64,000 nt of DNA from an uncultured Thiodictyon sp. Lineage in GTDB: Bacteria > Pseudomonadota > Gammaproteobacteria > Chromatiales > Chromatiaceae. The position numbers and the translations under genes are program-made. The notes beneath the pieces are model-generated. The model ran no database searches. It was not told the DNA's origin and saw nothing but the letters and a program-made list of their open reading frames with translations. This document shows positions 32,434 through 39,865 of the stretch, in pieces (the first letter of the stretch is position 1; each line of letters begins with the position of its first letter). The stretch covers positions 19,365 to 83,364 of the forward strand of contig NZ_CAJAXH010000222.1 in assembly GCF_903946935.1 (NCBI RefSeq), written 5' to 3'.

Positions 32434-34158
32434 TCAGTATTCAAATCCCCACTCCACCTGTTCGGCGAGCGGGTCCAGTATCACCTGTTTGGCCGTCTGC
32501 GCCGGTGTGGGGGCGGTGCCCAGGCAGATCCCGATCTCGGCGCGGGTGGTGAACCAGCGCTCCAACTCGCCCGCCCCCGGCAGCGCAATACGTCGCTCGG
32601 CCTGGGTCAGGAGCCCGAGCAGATCGCGACGCGAGGCCTCATCCGGCTGTGCCGCCAGTGTTTCGGCGAGCGGCCGCGGGCAGAGTAGAAAGAGCCCGGC
32701 CCCGGCCCGCTCCAGTGCGATGCGGGCGACCAGGCGCGCGGCCGGATCGGCCAGGGTGCCGGCGATGATCAGTGAGCGGTCGGGGTAGCGTGCGACCAGT
32801 CGCTCGCAGACCTGCGTGGCGAGCCGCTGCAGGCGCGCGTCGGCGGGACAGTCCGCGACTGGCGGCGGCAGACCCAGGATCAGCATCCGCACCACCCCGA
32901 GCCCCGAGCGGGCGAGCAGGTTGGGCACGCCACGCACGGCGAAACGGTCCAGGTCCTTCATCGGCTCGCTCAACTCCGGATAGGGGATCAGTTGGGGGTG
33001 GTGTCGGCGGGCGTTGTCGCGCACCGGGGCATAACTCCAGCCGTCCAGATGACGATCCGCGGCCCAGCGCAGGTGCTCGATCACCGCCAGGCGCTCGGCC
33101 TCCAAGGGGGCGAAGGTGAATGAATCCACCCGCTCTTCCTGGATCGCCCGGCAGTCCATCGCCGCGAGCTTGGCCCACAGGTGGTCCGCCTGGTGCCGAT
33201 TGGCGTCGCGATAGGAGGCGGATAGGCGCGACCAGGGGCGCCCGGCCGGCTCGCGTTCCGGGTCGCGGCCTTGGGCGGCGATACTGTCGGTGTAGCTTTC
33301 GTGGATGGTCCTGGCCAGTTCATCGCCCAGGCCATCGAACAGCACCGCCGGCCGGCAGGCCTCGTCCAGATAGGAAAAGGGGAAGGTCTGGCCATCCCAG
33401 TCGGCCAGGGTGCCGGACGGGACCGCGTCCCCCACCTCCAGCAGGATCGGTGGCGAGACACCCTGCTGCGCGGCCAGGCGTTGCCGGATCTGCGCCACCA
33501 CGCTGGCCGCGGCGACCGGCAGGTCCGGGCACACCAGGACCAGGGTGACGGGCGGTGCCTGGGACAGGTCGGGCAGGTCTGGCCCGACCCACCGGAGCTC
33601 GGCCACCTCGCCCGCGTGGGGGTAGGCCAGTGTGAAGCCGGCCTCGACCTGCGCCGCGCCGCCCGCGATGGTGACCCGGGGCCGCCACTCGCCATAGGGA
33701 ATCAGGCGCAGGGCCTGCGCCAACAGTGCGCGCGCCGGAGGGGCGAAGCCGACGAGTAGCAGGTGGGGGACCTGGCCGAAGACCGGGTCCAGACCGCAGT
33801 GCAGCGGCCAGCGTCGCAGCAGCACCCGCGCCGCCCGATCTTCGAGTGCAAAGGTCTCCAGGGCGATGGGGCCGCCCGGGTCCAGGTCCGGCAGGGGCGG
33901 TGGCGGGTCCGCTCGGTGCATCAGGATCAGGCGCAGCGGCGCGACCCGGGTGCCGCTCAATTGAGCGAGCAGCCTGGCGAGCAGTTCAGCCGGCTGCGGG
34001 GGATCGGCCAGGACCAGGGTCCGGCAGGTCCGCAGGTCGCCGAGTCCCTCGACTGGCTGTACCCGCACGCGTCGGCCCAGTGGGGTCAGGCCGGCAACGA
34101 TCCGCCGCACCAGGGGTTCGGCCCCGGCGACCCAGATCGGCGGCTTACCGAACAGCAC
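32434..34158 (-). CDS. RyR-domain protein with Rossmann-like N-terminal half
   Basis: The protein has 574 residues from GTG 34158. Residues about 365-430 match the ryanodine-receptor RyR repeat: EHLRWAADRHLDGWSYAPVR, then RHHPQLIPYPELSEPMKDLD. In bacteria the repeat occurs in proteins linked to K+ or nucleotide sensing; its ligand is not known. The first 330 residues contain two alternating hydrophobic strand/helix regions (VPHLLLVGFAPPARALLAQAL) resembling TrkA-N/RCK Rossmann folds but with degenerate glycine loops. The last 130 residues look like a SLOG/LOG-type fold (SLIIAGTLADPAARLVARIALE). It is last in the operon after OsmC, with a gap of 3 bases. Confidence 0.6.
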   Translation of the reverse strand: MLFGKPPIWVAGAEPLVRRIVAGLTPLGRRVRVQPVEGLGDLRTCRTLVLADPPQPAELLARLLAQLSGTRVAPLRLILMHRADPPPPLPDLDPGGPIALETFALEDRAARVLLRRWPLHCGLDPVFGQVPHLLLVGFAPPARALLAQALRLIPYGEWRPRVTIAGGAAQVEAGFTLAYPHAGEVAELRWVGPDLPDLSQAPPVTLVLVCPDLPVAAASVVAQIRQRLAAQQGVSPPILLEVGDAVPSGTLADWDGQTFPFSYLDEACRPAVLFDGLGDELARTIHESYTDSIAAQGRDPEREPAGRPWSRLSASYRDANRHQADHLWAKLAAMDCRAIQEERVDSFTFAPLEAERLAVIEHLRWAADRHLDGWSYAPVRDNARRHHPQLIPYPELSEPMKDLDRFAVRGVPNLLARSGLGVVRMLILGLPPPVADCPADARLQRLATQVCERLVARYPDRSLIIAGTLADPAARLVARIALERAGAGLFLLCPRPLAETLAAQPDEASRRDLLGLLTQAERRIALPGAGELERWFTTRAEIGICLGTAPTPAQTAKQVILDPLAEQVEWGFEY

Positions 34159-34161
34159 GGG

Positions 34162-34623
34162 TTATGCTGACCGATGCAGGACCTCGCCGGACTGGTCCTC
34201 AATGGTGACTAGCATCGGGATGCCCTGGCGGATGCTCGCGGAGACCACGCAGAAGTCCTCGAACAGGTCCTTGCAGCGCGCAAAGCGCGGGGCCTCTTTG
34301 ACCACGTCGGCGACGATCAAGCGGACCTCGATCCGGGTGACGCGTAGGCGCTTTTTGTCATTGCGCGCCACGCTGCAGGTGGCCTCCGCCCGCAGACAGT
34401 GGGCCGGGGGCTCCTCCTTGAAGACGCAGAACAACAGGCTGGCCGCAAGGCAGTTGGCCGCCGCCGCCGCGAGCATCCGCGAGGCGTTGGGCCCGGCCTG
34501 TTCGCCCAAGGGCGGGCCCTCATCCATGAGCAGGTCGGGAACCCGCTTCCAGTCGAACTTGGCAGTGATCTGGAAGCCTTCCTGCTGCTCCAGTTGGATA
34601 GTAAAGCGGCCGTCTTCGGACAT
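34162..34623 (-). CDS. OsmC/Ohr family protein
   Basis: The protein has 153 residues from ATG 34623, which has GGGGAGG just upstream; the longer ORF is rejected. ASRMLAAAAANCLAASLLFCVFKE is the OsmC core helix. The two redox Cys positions are partly kept: Cys in the AANCLA helix, and FCVVSASIRQGI near the end. The family reduces organic hydroperoxides or carries out related thiol chemistry. Its operon partners (PfpI, gamma-glutamylcyclotransferase) also relate to stress and glutathione. Confidence 0.78.
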   Translation of the reverse strand: MSEDGRFTIQLEQQEGFQITAKFDWKRVPDLLMDEGPPLGEQAGPNASRMLAAAAANCLAASLLFCVFKEEPPAHCLRAEATCSVARNDKKRLRVTRIEVRLIVADVVKEAPRFARCKDLFEDFCVVSASIRQGIPMLVTIEDQSGEVLHRSA

Positions 34624-34654
34624 GCGAACCTCCCCCTCGTGCGGACGAATCATT

Positions 34655-35086
34655 TCACCACGTCGGCGCTCGACGCGGACGGTTCTTGGGATCGCGGGTA
34701 TGGCGCACCCCGGCGGCGCGGCAGGAATCCGGGTCCGCGACCAAGGCGCGCCAGTCGCCGCCCGGCAGCCGCGCCCGGTCCCCCCGCTGCCCGCGGTAGA
34801 GATAGACCCAGGCGCGGCCATAGGGGGTCGGCAACTGCCGGCGGGTGTAGAGCTTGGGGTATTCCTCCAGCCGATCCAGCCGCCTGAGGCCGCCCGTGTT
34901 GAGCGCAAAGACCTCGCCGACGAGCGCCGTCATGCCGGTCTGCACCGCTCCGGGGTAGGCGCCCAGCAGCACCAGGCTGAAGCAGGGAGCGGTCCGGTGG
35001 TCTCCCAGAAACTGCGCCCCGGCCAGCAGGTGGTGGTTGACCTCACCGCGCAGGAGGGTGCCATAGACGAACACCTGGTGTTGCAT
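34655..35086 (-). CDS. Gamma-glutamylcyclotransferase (AIG2/GGACT-like) family protein
   Basis: The protein has 143 residues. VFVYGTLLRGEVNHHLL is the conserved YGTL substrate loop, ALVGEVFAL and LDRLEEYP follow, and the catalytic Glu lies in DRLEEY. These enzymes release 5-oxoproline from gamma-glutamyl compounds. The C-terminal 30 residues are Arg-rich and lack family similarity. It lies 9 bases downstream of the PfpI gene. Confidence 0.82.
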   Translation of the reverse strand: MQHQVFVYGTLLRGEVNHHLLAGAQFLGDHRTAPCFSLVLLGAYPGAVQTGMTALVGEVFALNTGGLRRLDRLEEYPKLYTRRQLPTPYGRAWVYLYRGQRGDRARLPGGDWRALVADPDSCRAAGVRHTRDPKNRPRRAPTW

Positions 35087-35095
35087 CGACGCCGG

Positions 35096-35683
35096 TCACG
35101 CCTCGATGCGGCTGCCGAGCACATGAAGGAACTGGCGCATCCAGTCCGGGTGCGCGGGCCAGGCCGGGGCGGTGACCAGGTTGCCGTCGGTGTAGGCGTT
35201 GGATGCGTCCTCGTTGACCTCGCACCAGTGTGCGCCGGCGCGCTCCACCTCCGGGCGCACGGCCGGGTAGGCGGTGGCGTGCCGGCCGTCCAACACCCCG
35301 GCGGCGGCCAGGATCTGCTGGCCGTGACAGATCGAGGCGATGGGCTTGGCGCCGGCGGCAAACTGCTGCACGATCTCGAGCACCCGCGGGTTGAGCCGCA
35401 GGTACTCGGGGGCGCGCCCGCCCGGGATGACCAGTGCGTCGTACGCGGCCGGATCAACCAGGGCGAAGTCGGTGTTGATGGCGAACAGGTGCCCGGGCTT
35501 CTCGCTGTAGGTCTGGTCGCCCTCGAAGTCGTGGATGGCGGTGCGCACGCAGTCCCCGGGGACCTTGTCCGGACAGACCGTGTGGACGGTGTGTCCGACC
35601 ATCTGCAACATCTGCAACGGGACCATCGCCTCATAGTCTTCGACGAAGTCGCCGACCAGCATCAGGATTGTTTTTGCTGCCAT
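35096..35683 (-). CDS. DJ-1/PfpI family protein
   Basis: The protein has 195 residues. [13 protein letters not shown] begins the flavodoxin-like fold, [12 protein letters not shown] forms the oxyanion loop, and [12 protein letters not shown] has the nucleophile-elbow Cys followed by His. The Glu of the triad lies in GDFVEDYE. Members act as deglycases, glyoxalases or chaperones; the exact activity cannot be read here. It is first in a four-gene stress-type operon. Confidence 0.85.
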   Translation of the reverse strand: MAAKTILMLVGDFVEDYEAMVPLQMLQMVGHTVHTVCPDKVPGDCVRTAIHDFEGDQTYSEKPGHLFAINTDFALVDPAAYDALVIPGGRAPEYLRLNPRVLEIVQQFAAGAKPIASICHGQQILAAAGVLDGRHATAYPAVRPEVERAGAHWCEVNEDASNAYTDGNLVTAPAWPAHPDWMRQFLHVLGSRIEA

Positions 35684-35864
35684 GGGGTGGACCTACCGGT
35701 GATGATGTCAGTGAGGTGGCAAACTATAGCACCGGCGGTGCGAAGAGTTGGGGTCACGCATTCAGAGCCGATGCGATTGTGCGGGTATACTGGGCGCAAC
35801 CGCACGCCTGGCGGCCCAGCCCGGGCCGCAGCGCGCATCCCTGCCCATCGTCCAGAGCACAGTG

Positions 35865-37115
35865 ATGTCCAGTTCCGATAGTTTTGAAGACCTCTTGAAG
35901 CAGTTCAACCAGGGCCAGCCGGCGAAGCAGGCCGAGCCCAAGGTGGGCGAGAAGGTGCGCGGCACCGTCGTGGCCATCGGCGAGGACTGTGCATTCATCG
36001 ACTTAGGCGGCAAGACCGAGGGGCGGATGGACTTGGCGGCCCTGCGCACACCCGAGGGTGAGCTCAAGGTCGCCGTGGGCGACGCAATCGAGGCGGCGGT
36101 GACCGGCAAGGACGCGGACGCCGGTTTTCTCCTGCTCGGCAGCCAGCACGGCCACAAATACCACGGTATGGAGGAGGTACGCCAGGCCTACCACCAGGGC
36201 CTGCCGGTGCAGGGTCAGGTGACCGCGGCCGTGAAGGGCGGGGTGGAGGTCCTGATTGCGGGGACACGCGGCTTTTGCCCGGGCTCCCAGATCGATATTC
36301 GCTTTGTCGAGGACCTGTCCGAGTTCGTGGGTCAACGGCTCGACTTCCGTATCACCAAGATCGAGGGCGGTCGCCGGCCCAATCTGGTGGTCTCGCGCCG
36401 CGCCATCCTCGAGGAGGAACAACGCCAGCGCGCCGCCGAGACCCGTGCTCAGCTCAAAGAGGGTGCGACACTTCCGGGAATCGTCACCAGCATCAAGGAT
36501 TACGGTGCCTTCGTTGACATCGGCGGGATCGAGGGCATGATCCATATCAGCGAGCTCGCCTTCGGCCACATCAAGCACCCGAGCGAACTCCTGACCCAGG
36601 GCCAGGCGGTGGAGGTGGCGATCTTGCGCATCGAACCGTCCAAGGACGGCAAGGGGCGCGACAAGATTGCGCTGTCCATCCGCGCACTGTCGCGCGACCC
36701 CTGGGCGGACGCCGTGGAGAGCTTCCCGGCCGGCACGCGGGTCACCGGCACCGTCAGCCGCCTCCAGCCCTTCGGCGCCTTCGTGGAGTTGGCCCCCGGG
36801 GTGGATGGGCTGGCGCATATCAGCGAACTGGCCGCCGGGCGGCGGATCAACCACCCGAGCGAGGTGCTGAACATCGGTGACAGCGTGGAGGCGACGGTGC
36901 TGGGTGTCGACATGGAGCGGCGCCGGATCAGCCTGACCCTGGATGCCTCCAAACAGCCCTCCGACATCCCGGATGTGAGCAACTACGCCGCGCCCAAGCC
37001 GGGCGCCAAGAAGGGGCCCGGCACCGGCGCGGCCAAGCCCGCCGACGCGGCGCCCGAGCCGACCATGGGCAGCTTCGGTGCCTTGTTGCAGGAGAGCATG
37101 AATAAGCGGCGGTGA
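35865..37115 (+). CDS. S1-repeat RNA-binding protein (ribosomal protein S1-like)
   Basis: The protein has 416 residues from ATG 35865; the track's N-terminus is promoter sequence. Four S1 (OB-fold) repeats can be seen, starting at about residues 26 (VGEKVRGTVVAIGEDCAFIDLG), 108, 193 (GIVTSIKDYGAFVDIGGIEG) and 280 (GTVSRLQPFGAFVELAPGVDG). The tail is Ala/Pro/Lys-rich. True S1 has six repeats and about 560 residues, so this is a shorter paralogue. It probably binds mRNA during translation or turnover. The DUF29 gene overlaps its stop. Confidence 0.82.
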   Translation: MSSSDSFEDLLKQFNQGQPAKQAEPKVGEKVRGTVVAIGEDCAFIDLGGKTEGRMDLAALRTPEGELKVAVGDAIEAAVTGKDADAGFLLLGSQHGHKYHGMEEVRQAYHQGLPVQGQVTAAVKGGVEVLIAGTRGFCPGSQIDIRFVEDLSEFVGQRLDFRITKIEGGRRPNLVVSRRAILEEEQRQRAAETRAQLKEGATLPGIVTSIKDYGAFVDIGGIEGMIHISELAFGHIKHPSELLTQGQAVEVAILRIEPSKDGKGRDKIALSIRALSRDPWADAVESFPAGTRVTGTVSRLQPFGAFVELAPGVDGLAHISELAAGRRINHPSEVLNIGDSVEATVLGVDMERRRISLTLDASKQPSDIPDVSNYAAPKPGAKKGPGTGAAKPADAAPEPTMGSFGALLQESMNKRR

Positions 37116-37117
37116 GC

Positions 37118-37555
37118 ATGCAGCAGTCACTCTACGACCAGGACCTCTACGGCTGGGCCACGCAGACCGCCCGGCTGGTGCGCGAGCGGCGGTTTTCCGA
37201 GATCGACGCCGTCAATCTTGCCGAGGAATTGGAGTCCATGGGCAAGACTGAACTGCGTAGCCTGGAGAGTCGGCTGGTGGTGCTCCTGGAGCACCTGCTC
37301 AAGTGGCAGCACCAGCCGGAACAGCGCTCCAAGAGCTGGCGGCGCACCCTGATCGAGCAACGCAAACGGATCGGCCGGCTCCTGGACGACAGCCCCAGCC
37401 TGCGGCCCAAGCTGCCCGAACTCTTGGCGGATGCCTACGACAGTGCGCTGCGCTGGGCGGCGGATGAGACCGGCATGGATGAAAGTGACTTCCCGCCGAC
37501 CTGCGGCTATTCGATTCAGCAATTGCTTGATGCGGATTATTATCCAGACACTTAA
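37118..37555 (+). CDS. DUF29 family protein
   Basis: The protein has 145 residues (ATG 37118; a GTG at 37112 is also possible). LYDQDLYGWATQTARLVRERRFSEIDAVNLAEELESMGK is the DUF29 signature, followed by LLVHLLKWQ-type helices (LLEHLLKWQHQPEQRSKSW). The family is all-helical, abundant in cyanobacteria and purple bacteria, and has no known function. Confidence 0.85.
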   Translation: MQQSLYDQDLYGWATQTARLVRERRFSEIDAVNLAEELESMGKTELRSLESRLVVLLEHLLKWQHQPEQRSKSWRRTLIEQRKRIGRLLDDSPSLRPKLPELLADAYDSALRWAADETGMDESDFPPTCGYSIQQLLDADYYPDT

Positions 37556-37561
37556 GATCGA

Positions 37562-38146
37562 TTGCTGATTGTGACCCAGATCCCTCTCCTGCTCACCCTG
37601 CTGCGCGCGGGGCTGGCGCCGGTTATCGTCCTGCTGGCGCTCTTTGCTCCGGTACCGGTCGCCTTCGCCGCCTGTCTGGCCGTCGCCGCGGTGTCAGATT
37701 ATTTCGACGGGGCCATTGCCCGGCGCCTGGACATCGTCACGCCGGGCTTGCGGCGACTCGATTCACTGGTGGACTTGCTGTTCCATCTGGCTGCACTGTT
37801 TGCGCTCTGGTGGCTGTACCCGCAGGTGATCATCCGGCATGCGGGACTCATCGCGGTGCTGGTCGGGCTGGGGGTTGCTCGGTATGGCTTCGCCTATGCC
37901 AAATTCGGCCGCGAGGCGAGCTATCACCTGTGGTCGTCGAAGGTGTGGGGATTCGCGCTGTTCCTTGCGTTCTATTCGCTGCTGGTCTTGCAGTCCGACG
38001 GGGTCTGGATCACGCTGGTGCTCTCGCTCGGTATCCTGGCGGGCTTGGAAGATCTGGCCGTCTCGCTGGTATTGCGGGAGTCACGCATCGATGTGCCGAC
38101 GGTTTTTCACGCTTGGCGCTTACGGAGTTGCGCCGGCGCCGGGTGA
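37562..38146 (+). CDS. CDP-alcohol phosphatidyltransferase family protein
   Basis: The protein has 194 residues (TTG 37562, or GTG 37571). The active-site motif reads SDYFDGAIARRLDIVTPGLRRLDSLVD, keeping all four metal/base Asp and the Arg; the usual Gly eight residues after AR is Leu. Six membrane helices are predicted. The enzyme would swap CMP on a CDP-alcohol for another alcohol in phospholipid synthesis. Substrates are unknown, and it is distinct from PgsA and PssA by eye. Confidence 0.8.
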   Translation: MLIVTQIPLLLTLLRAGLAPVIVLLALFAPVPVAFAACLAVAAVSDYFDGAIARRLDIVTPGLRRLDSLVDLLFHLAALFALWWLYPQVIIRHAGLIAVLVGLGVARYGFAYAKFGREASYHLWSSKVWGFALFLAFYSLLVLQSDGVWITLVLSLGILAGLEDLAVSLVLRESRIDVPTVFHAWRLRSCAGAG

Positions 38147-38159
38147 GCGGAGGACAGAG

Positions 38160-38453
38160 ATGATTGTTCGTGTTTTTCGCGTCACGGTGCCGCGTGCGCT
38201 GCATCTGGAATTCGAGGGCAAATTCCTGTCGGTCTCCATTCCGGCCGTCAGGTCTCAGCCTGGTCTGGTGTCGGTCACGGTTGGCCGCCCGACCCGTTGG
38301 GCGCCCGATGAATACGCCATGATTTCGACCTGGGAGGACGCGCGTGCCGTGGCAGCGTTTGCCGGTGCCGAGTGGCGCCGGGCCGTCATACCGGAAGGGA
38401 TGGAGCGCTATGTGGCGGACTGCTCAGTCCATCATTACGAGGTCTTTGGATAG
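38160..38453 (+). CDS. ABM-domain (antibiotic biosynthesis monooxygenase-like) protein
   Basis: The protein has 97 residues from ATG 38160 with GGAGGA upstream. MIVRVFRVTVPRALHLEFEG begins the dimeric alpha-beta barrel, PGLVSVTVGRP and YAMISTWEDARAVAAFAG are typical of the second half. The family includes quinone- and haem-modifying enzymes and many of unknown role. It lies 13 bases after the CDP-alcohol transferase gene. Confidence 0.75.
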   Translation: MIVRVFRVTVPRALHLEFEGKFLSVSIPAVRSQPGLVSVTVGRPTRWAPDEYAMISTWEDARAVAAFAGAEWRRAVIPEGMERYVADCSVHHYEVFG

Positions 38454-38464
38454 GCTCGCTCTTC

Positions 38465-38565
38465 ACCCGCCGCCGCGCTCTCGGCCGGTGCCGCCGGCCA
38501 GGTGATGCACAGCCCTTCAATGGTCGCGACCGCGGTTTCACCGATCAGCGCCCCCAACATTTTGG
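38465..38565 (-). pseudogene. Uma2-type nuclease C-terminal fragment, copy 1
   Basis: The minus strand encodes ALIGETAVATIEGLCITWPA, nearly the same as ALIAETAVATIDGLCIIWPV at the end of the longer fragment at 39513-39760. It is about 85-90 percent identical in DNA and in the same orientation. Only the C-terminal tail of the Uma2 (DUF820) fold remains. Confidence 0.65.
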
Positions 38566-38603
38566 GCCTAGCGCCAGCGAACCACGGGAGTCGCAGGGCG
38601 GCG

Positions 38604-38634
38604 AAACAGTTCCGGACGGGGCAAATGCCCCAGC
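38604..38634 (-). repeat. Hairpin repeat family H, copy D
   Basis: The reverse complement reads CTGGGGCATTTGCCCCGTCC and then GGAACTGTTT, matching copy C at 27537-27575. It lies just past the stop of the PIN-like toxin gene. Confidence 0.55.
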
Positions 38635-38640
38635 GTTGAC

Positions 38641-39117
38641 TCACTTCTCCCCCGCAATGTCGATTACTGTCGCGATCAGATCGCTGGACAGATAAAGCTC
38701 GGAAGCGGATAGCTGCCGGACATAAGGCTTGACAGCGTCGATCAATCCCGCCTGTTTCGCAGCCAACAATACGCCCAATGATCCAATGATCTCAATGCCG
38801 TTGATTCTCGCGACTCGCCGCCCACGCCGGTCATCGATCAGTAGCCGGTCCGCGGCCAACTGTCGATACAGAATCATCGCTTGCGTTTCGCCCAGATCCG
38901 AAACACCGTCCAGCAGAATCGGGTAAGACGGGTCGATCATTTTGACGCGGCCCTGGAGATACTCCTTTAACTGCCTGGCTTGCGGCTTATCGCCGATCAC
39001 GGCTTCGAGATAAACCGCCTCGGGGACGACGACCGCACCGAACAGACGGTCTAAGAGATGCAGCCCATGGCATGTCGCTAAGGCGATTAAGGCAGAGCAA
39101 TCCGCGACCAGGATCAT
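38641..39117 (-). CDS. DUF3368/PIN-like toxin
   Basis: The protein has 158 residues. ILVADCSALIALATCHGLHLLDRLFG gives the PIN-type first Asp, VYLEAV the acid at strand 2, and LLIDDRRGRRVARINGIEIIGSLGVLLAAK is the DUF3368 signature, with an acidic DD. It is expected to be an RNase toxin. The start overlaps the UPF0175 gene by 4 bases. Confidence 0.85.
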   Translation of the reverse strand: MILVADCSALIALATCHGLHLLDRLFGAVVVPEAVYLEAVIGDKPQARQLKEYLQGRVKMIDPSYPILLDGVSDLGETQAMILYRQLAADRLLIDDRRGRRVARINGIEIIGSLGVLLAAKQAGLIDAVKPYVRQLSASELYLSSDLIATVIDIAGEK

Positions 39118-39368
39118 TGGGTTCGTCCGATTGACTGCATTTCCTGGATGAGCTCATCACGGGAGATGTCAATAACGGGAATCCGCTGTGCCTTGCAGAC
39201 GGCAATGAACTCATAGATATTCATTCCCGCCAGTTCTGCGGCCTTGGCAAGCGTGACCCGAGTATCCTTGAACAAGGCCAGCGCGTAGGTCATCCGCATT
39301 TCCCGCGCGACGACATCCTGTGTCAACATCCCGACAAAATCATTGGGAAGATCGACAGCCACTTGCAT
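39114..39368 (-). CDS. UPF0175 family antitoxin
   Basis: The protein has 84 residues. The segment MTYALALFKDTRVTLAKAAELAGMNIYEFIAVCK contains the UPF0175 helix-turn-helix (ALxLYxxGxISLxxAAELAGMSxxEF). UPF0175 and DUF3368 genes are known partners. The antitoxin comes first, as usual. The gap 39369-39512 contains no gene. Confidence 0.85.
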   Translation of the reverse strand: MQVAVDLPNDFVGMLTQDVVAREMRMTYALALFKDTRVTLAKAAELAGMNIYEFIAVCKAQRIPVIDISRDELIQEMQSIGRTQ

Positions 39369-39512
39369 GATTTGACCTCGCTTGTGGTTATATAAAAAAA
39401 TCGCCGGTACCGGGCGTTGCGGCGGGCGCCGACGCCTGGGCCAGGCGGGTAATCTTGGGCCAGATCTGTACCCGACCGTTATCCGCCATGGCCTCGTTCG
39501 CGCGCTTCCTGA

Positions 39513-39760
39513 CTAACCCGCCCCCGCGCTCTCGGCCGGCGCCACCGGCCAAATGATGCACAGCCCATCAATGGTCGCAACCGCGGTTTCAGCGATCAGC
39601 GCCTGCACCTCGGGGCGACCGTAGGCCCCGTCCACGAGCCGATAGACCATCAGCGTCCGGTCGGTGGGGTGGACCAGCCAATATTCCCGCACGCCGGCCC
39701 GCTCGTAGGCATCGCGCTTCTCGCGATGGTCCCCGGCGGCGGTGCGCGGGGACAGTACCT
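39513..39760 (-). pseudogene. Truncated Uma2 family endonuclease, copy 2
   Basis: The open frame reads VLSPRTAAGDHREKRDAYER, then GVREYWLVHPTDRTLMVYRL, and ends ALIAETAVATIDGLC...SAGAG. This is the C-terminal half of the Uma2/DUF820 restriction-endonuclease-like fold, including EYWLVHP. The N-terminal half with the first catalytic residues is missing; the homology breaks at about 39757, beside a 9-bp tandem repeat. It is therefore not functional. Confidence 0.75.
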
Positions 39761-39769
39761 GTGGTCTGT

Positions 39770-39798
39770 CCCTGATTGCCCTGATTGCCCTGATTGCC
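39770..39798. repeat. Short tandem repeat, 9-bp unit
   Basis: CCCTGATTG is repeated three times and followed by a partial unit. It lies exactly between the Uma2 breakpoint and the AT-rich block, so it may mark a recombination junction. Confidence 0.7.
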
Positions 39799-39806
39799 CT
39801 CAGTCA

Positions 39807-39865
39807 GGCACCAAGCGGAAAACGTGCTTCGCTTGGTCCCTTATTGCCGGATGCCTATGTTAGCT
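39807..39865 (-). other. Hairpin with attC-like core after the GTPase gene
   Basis: On the minus strand AGCTAAC follows the TGA stop directly, resembling an attC R'' core (one mismatch to RYYYAAC). About 18 bases on, GGGACCAAGCG pairs with CGCTTGGTGCC (one mismatch). No matching GTTRRRY core follows, so it is a truncated attC or simply a terminator-like hairpin. Confidence 0.35.

Noticed and set aside
39511-39517. GTTAGTC (minus strand) as the second core of an attC after the GTPase gene
   Set aside because: It lies about 350 bases from the AGCTAAC core, too far for an attC, and forms the stop region of the Uma2 fragment.
39770-39798. CRISPR-like array
   Set aside because: Only three 9-bp units with no spacers; no CRISPR array or cas gene is seen anywhere in the window.
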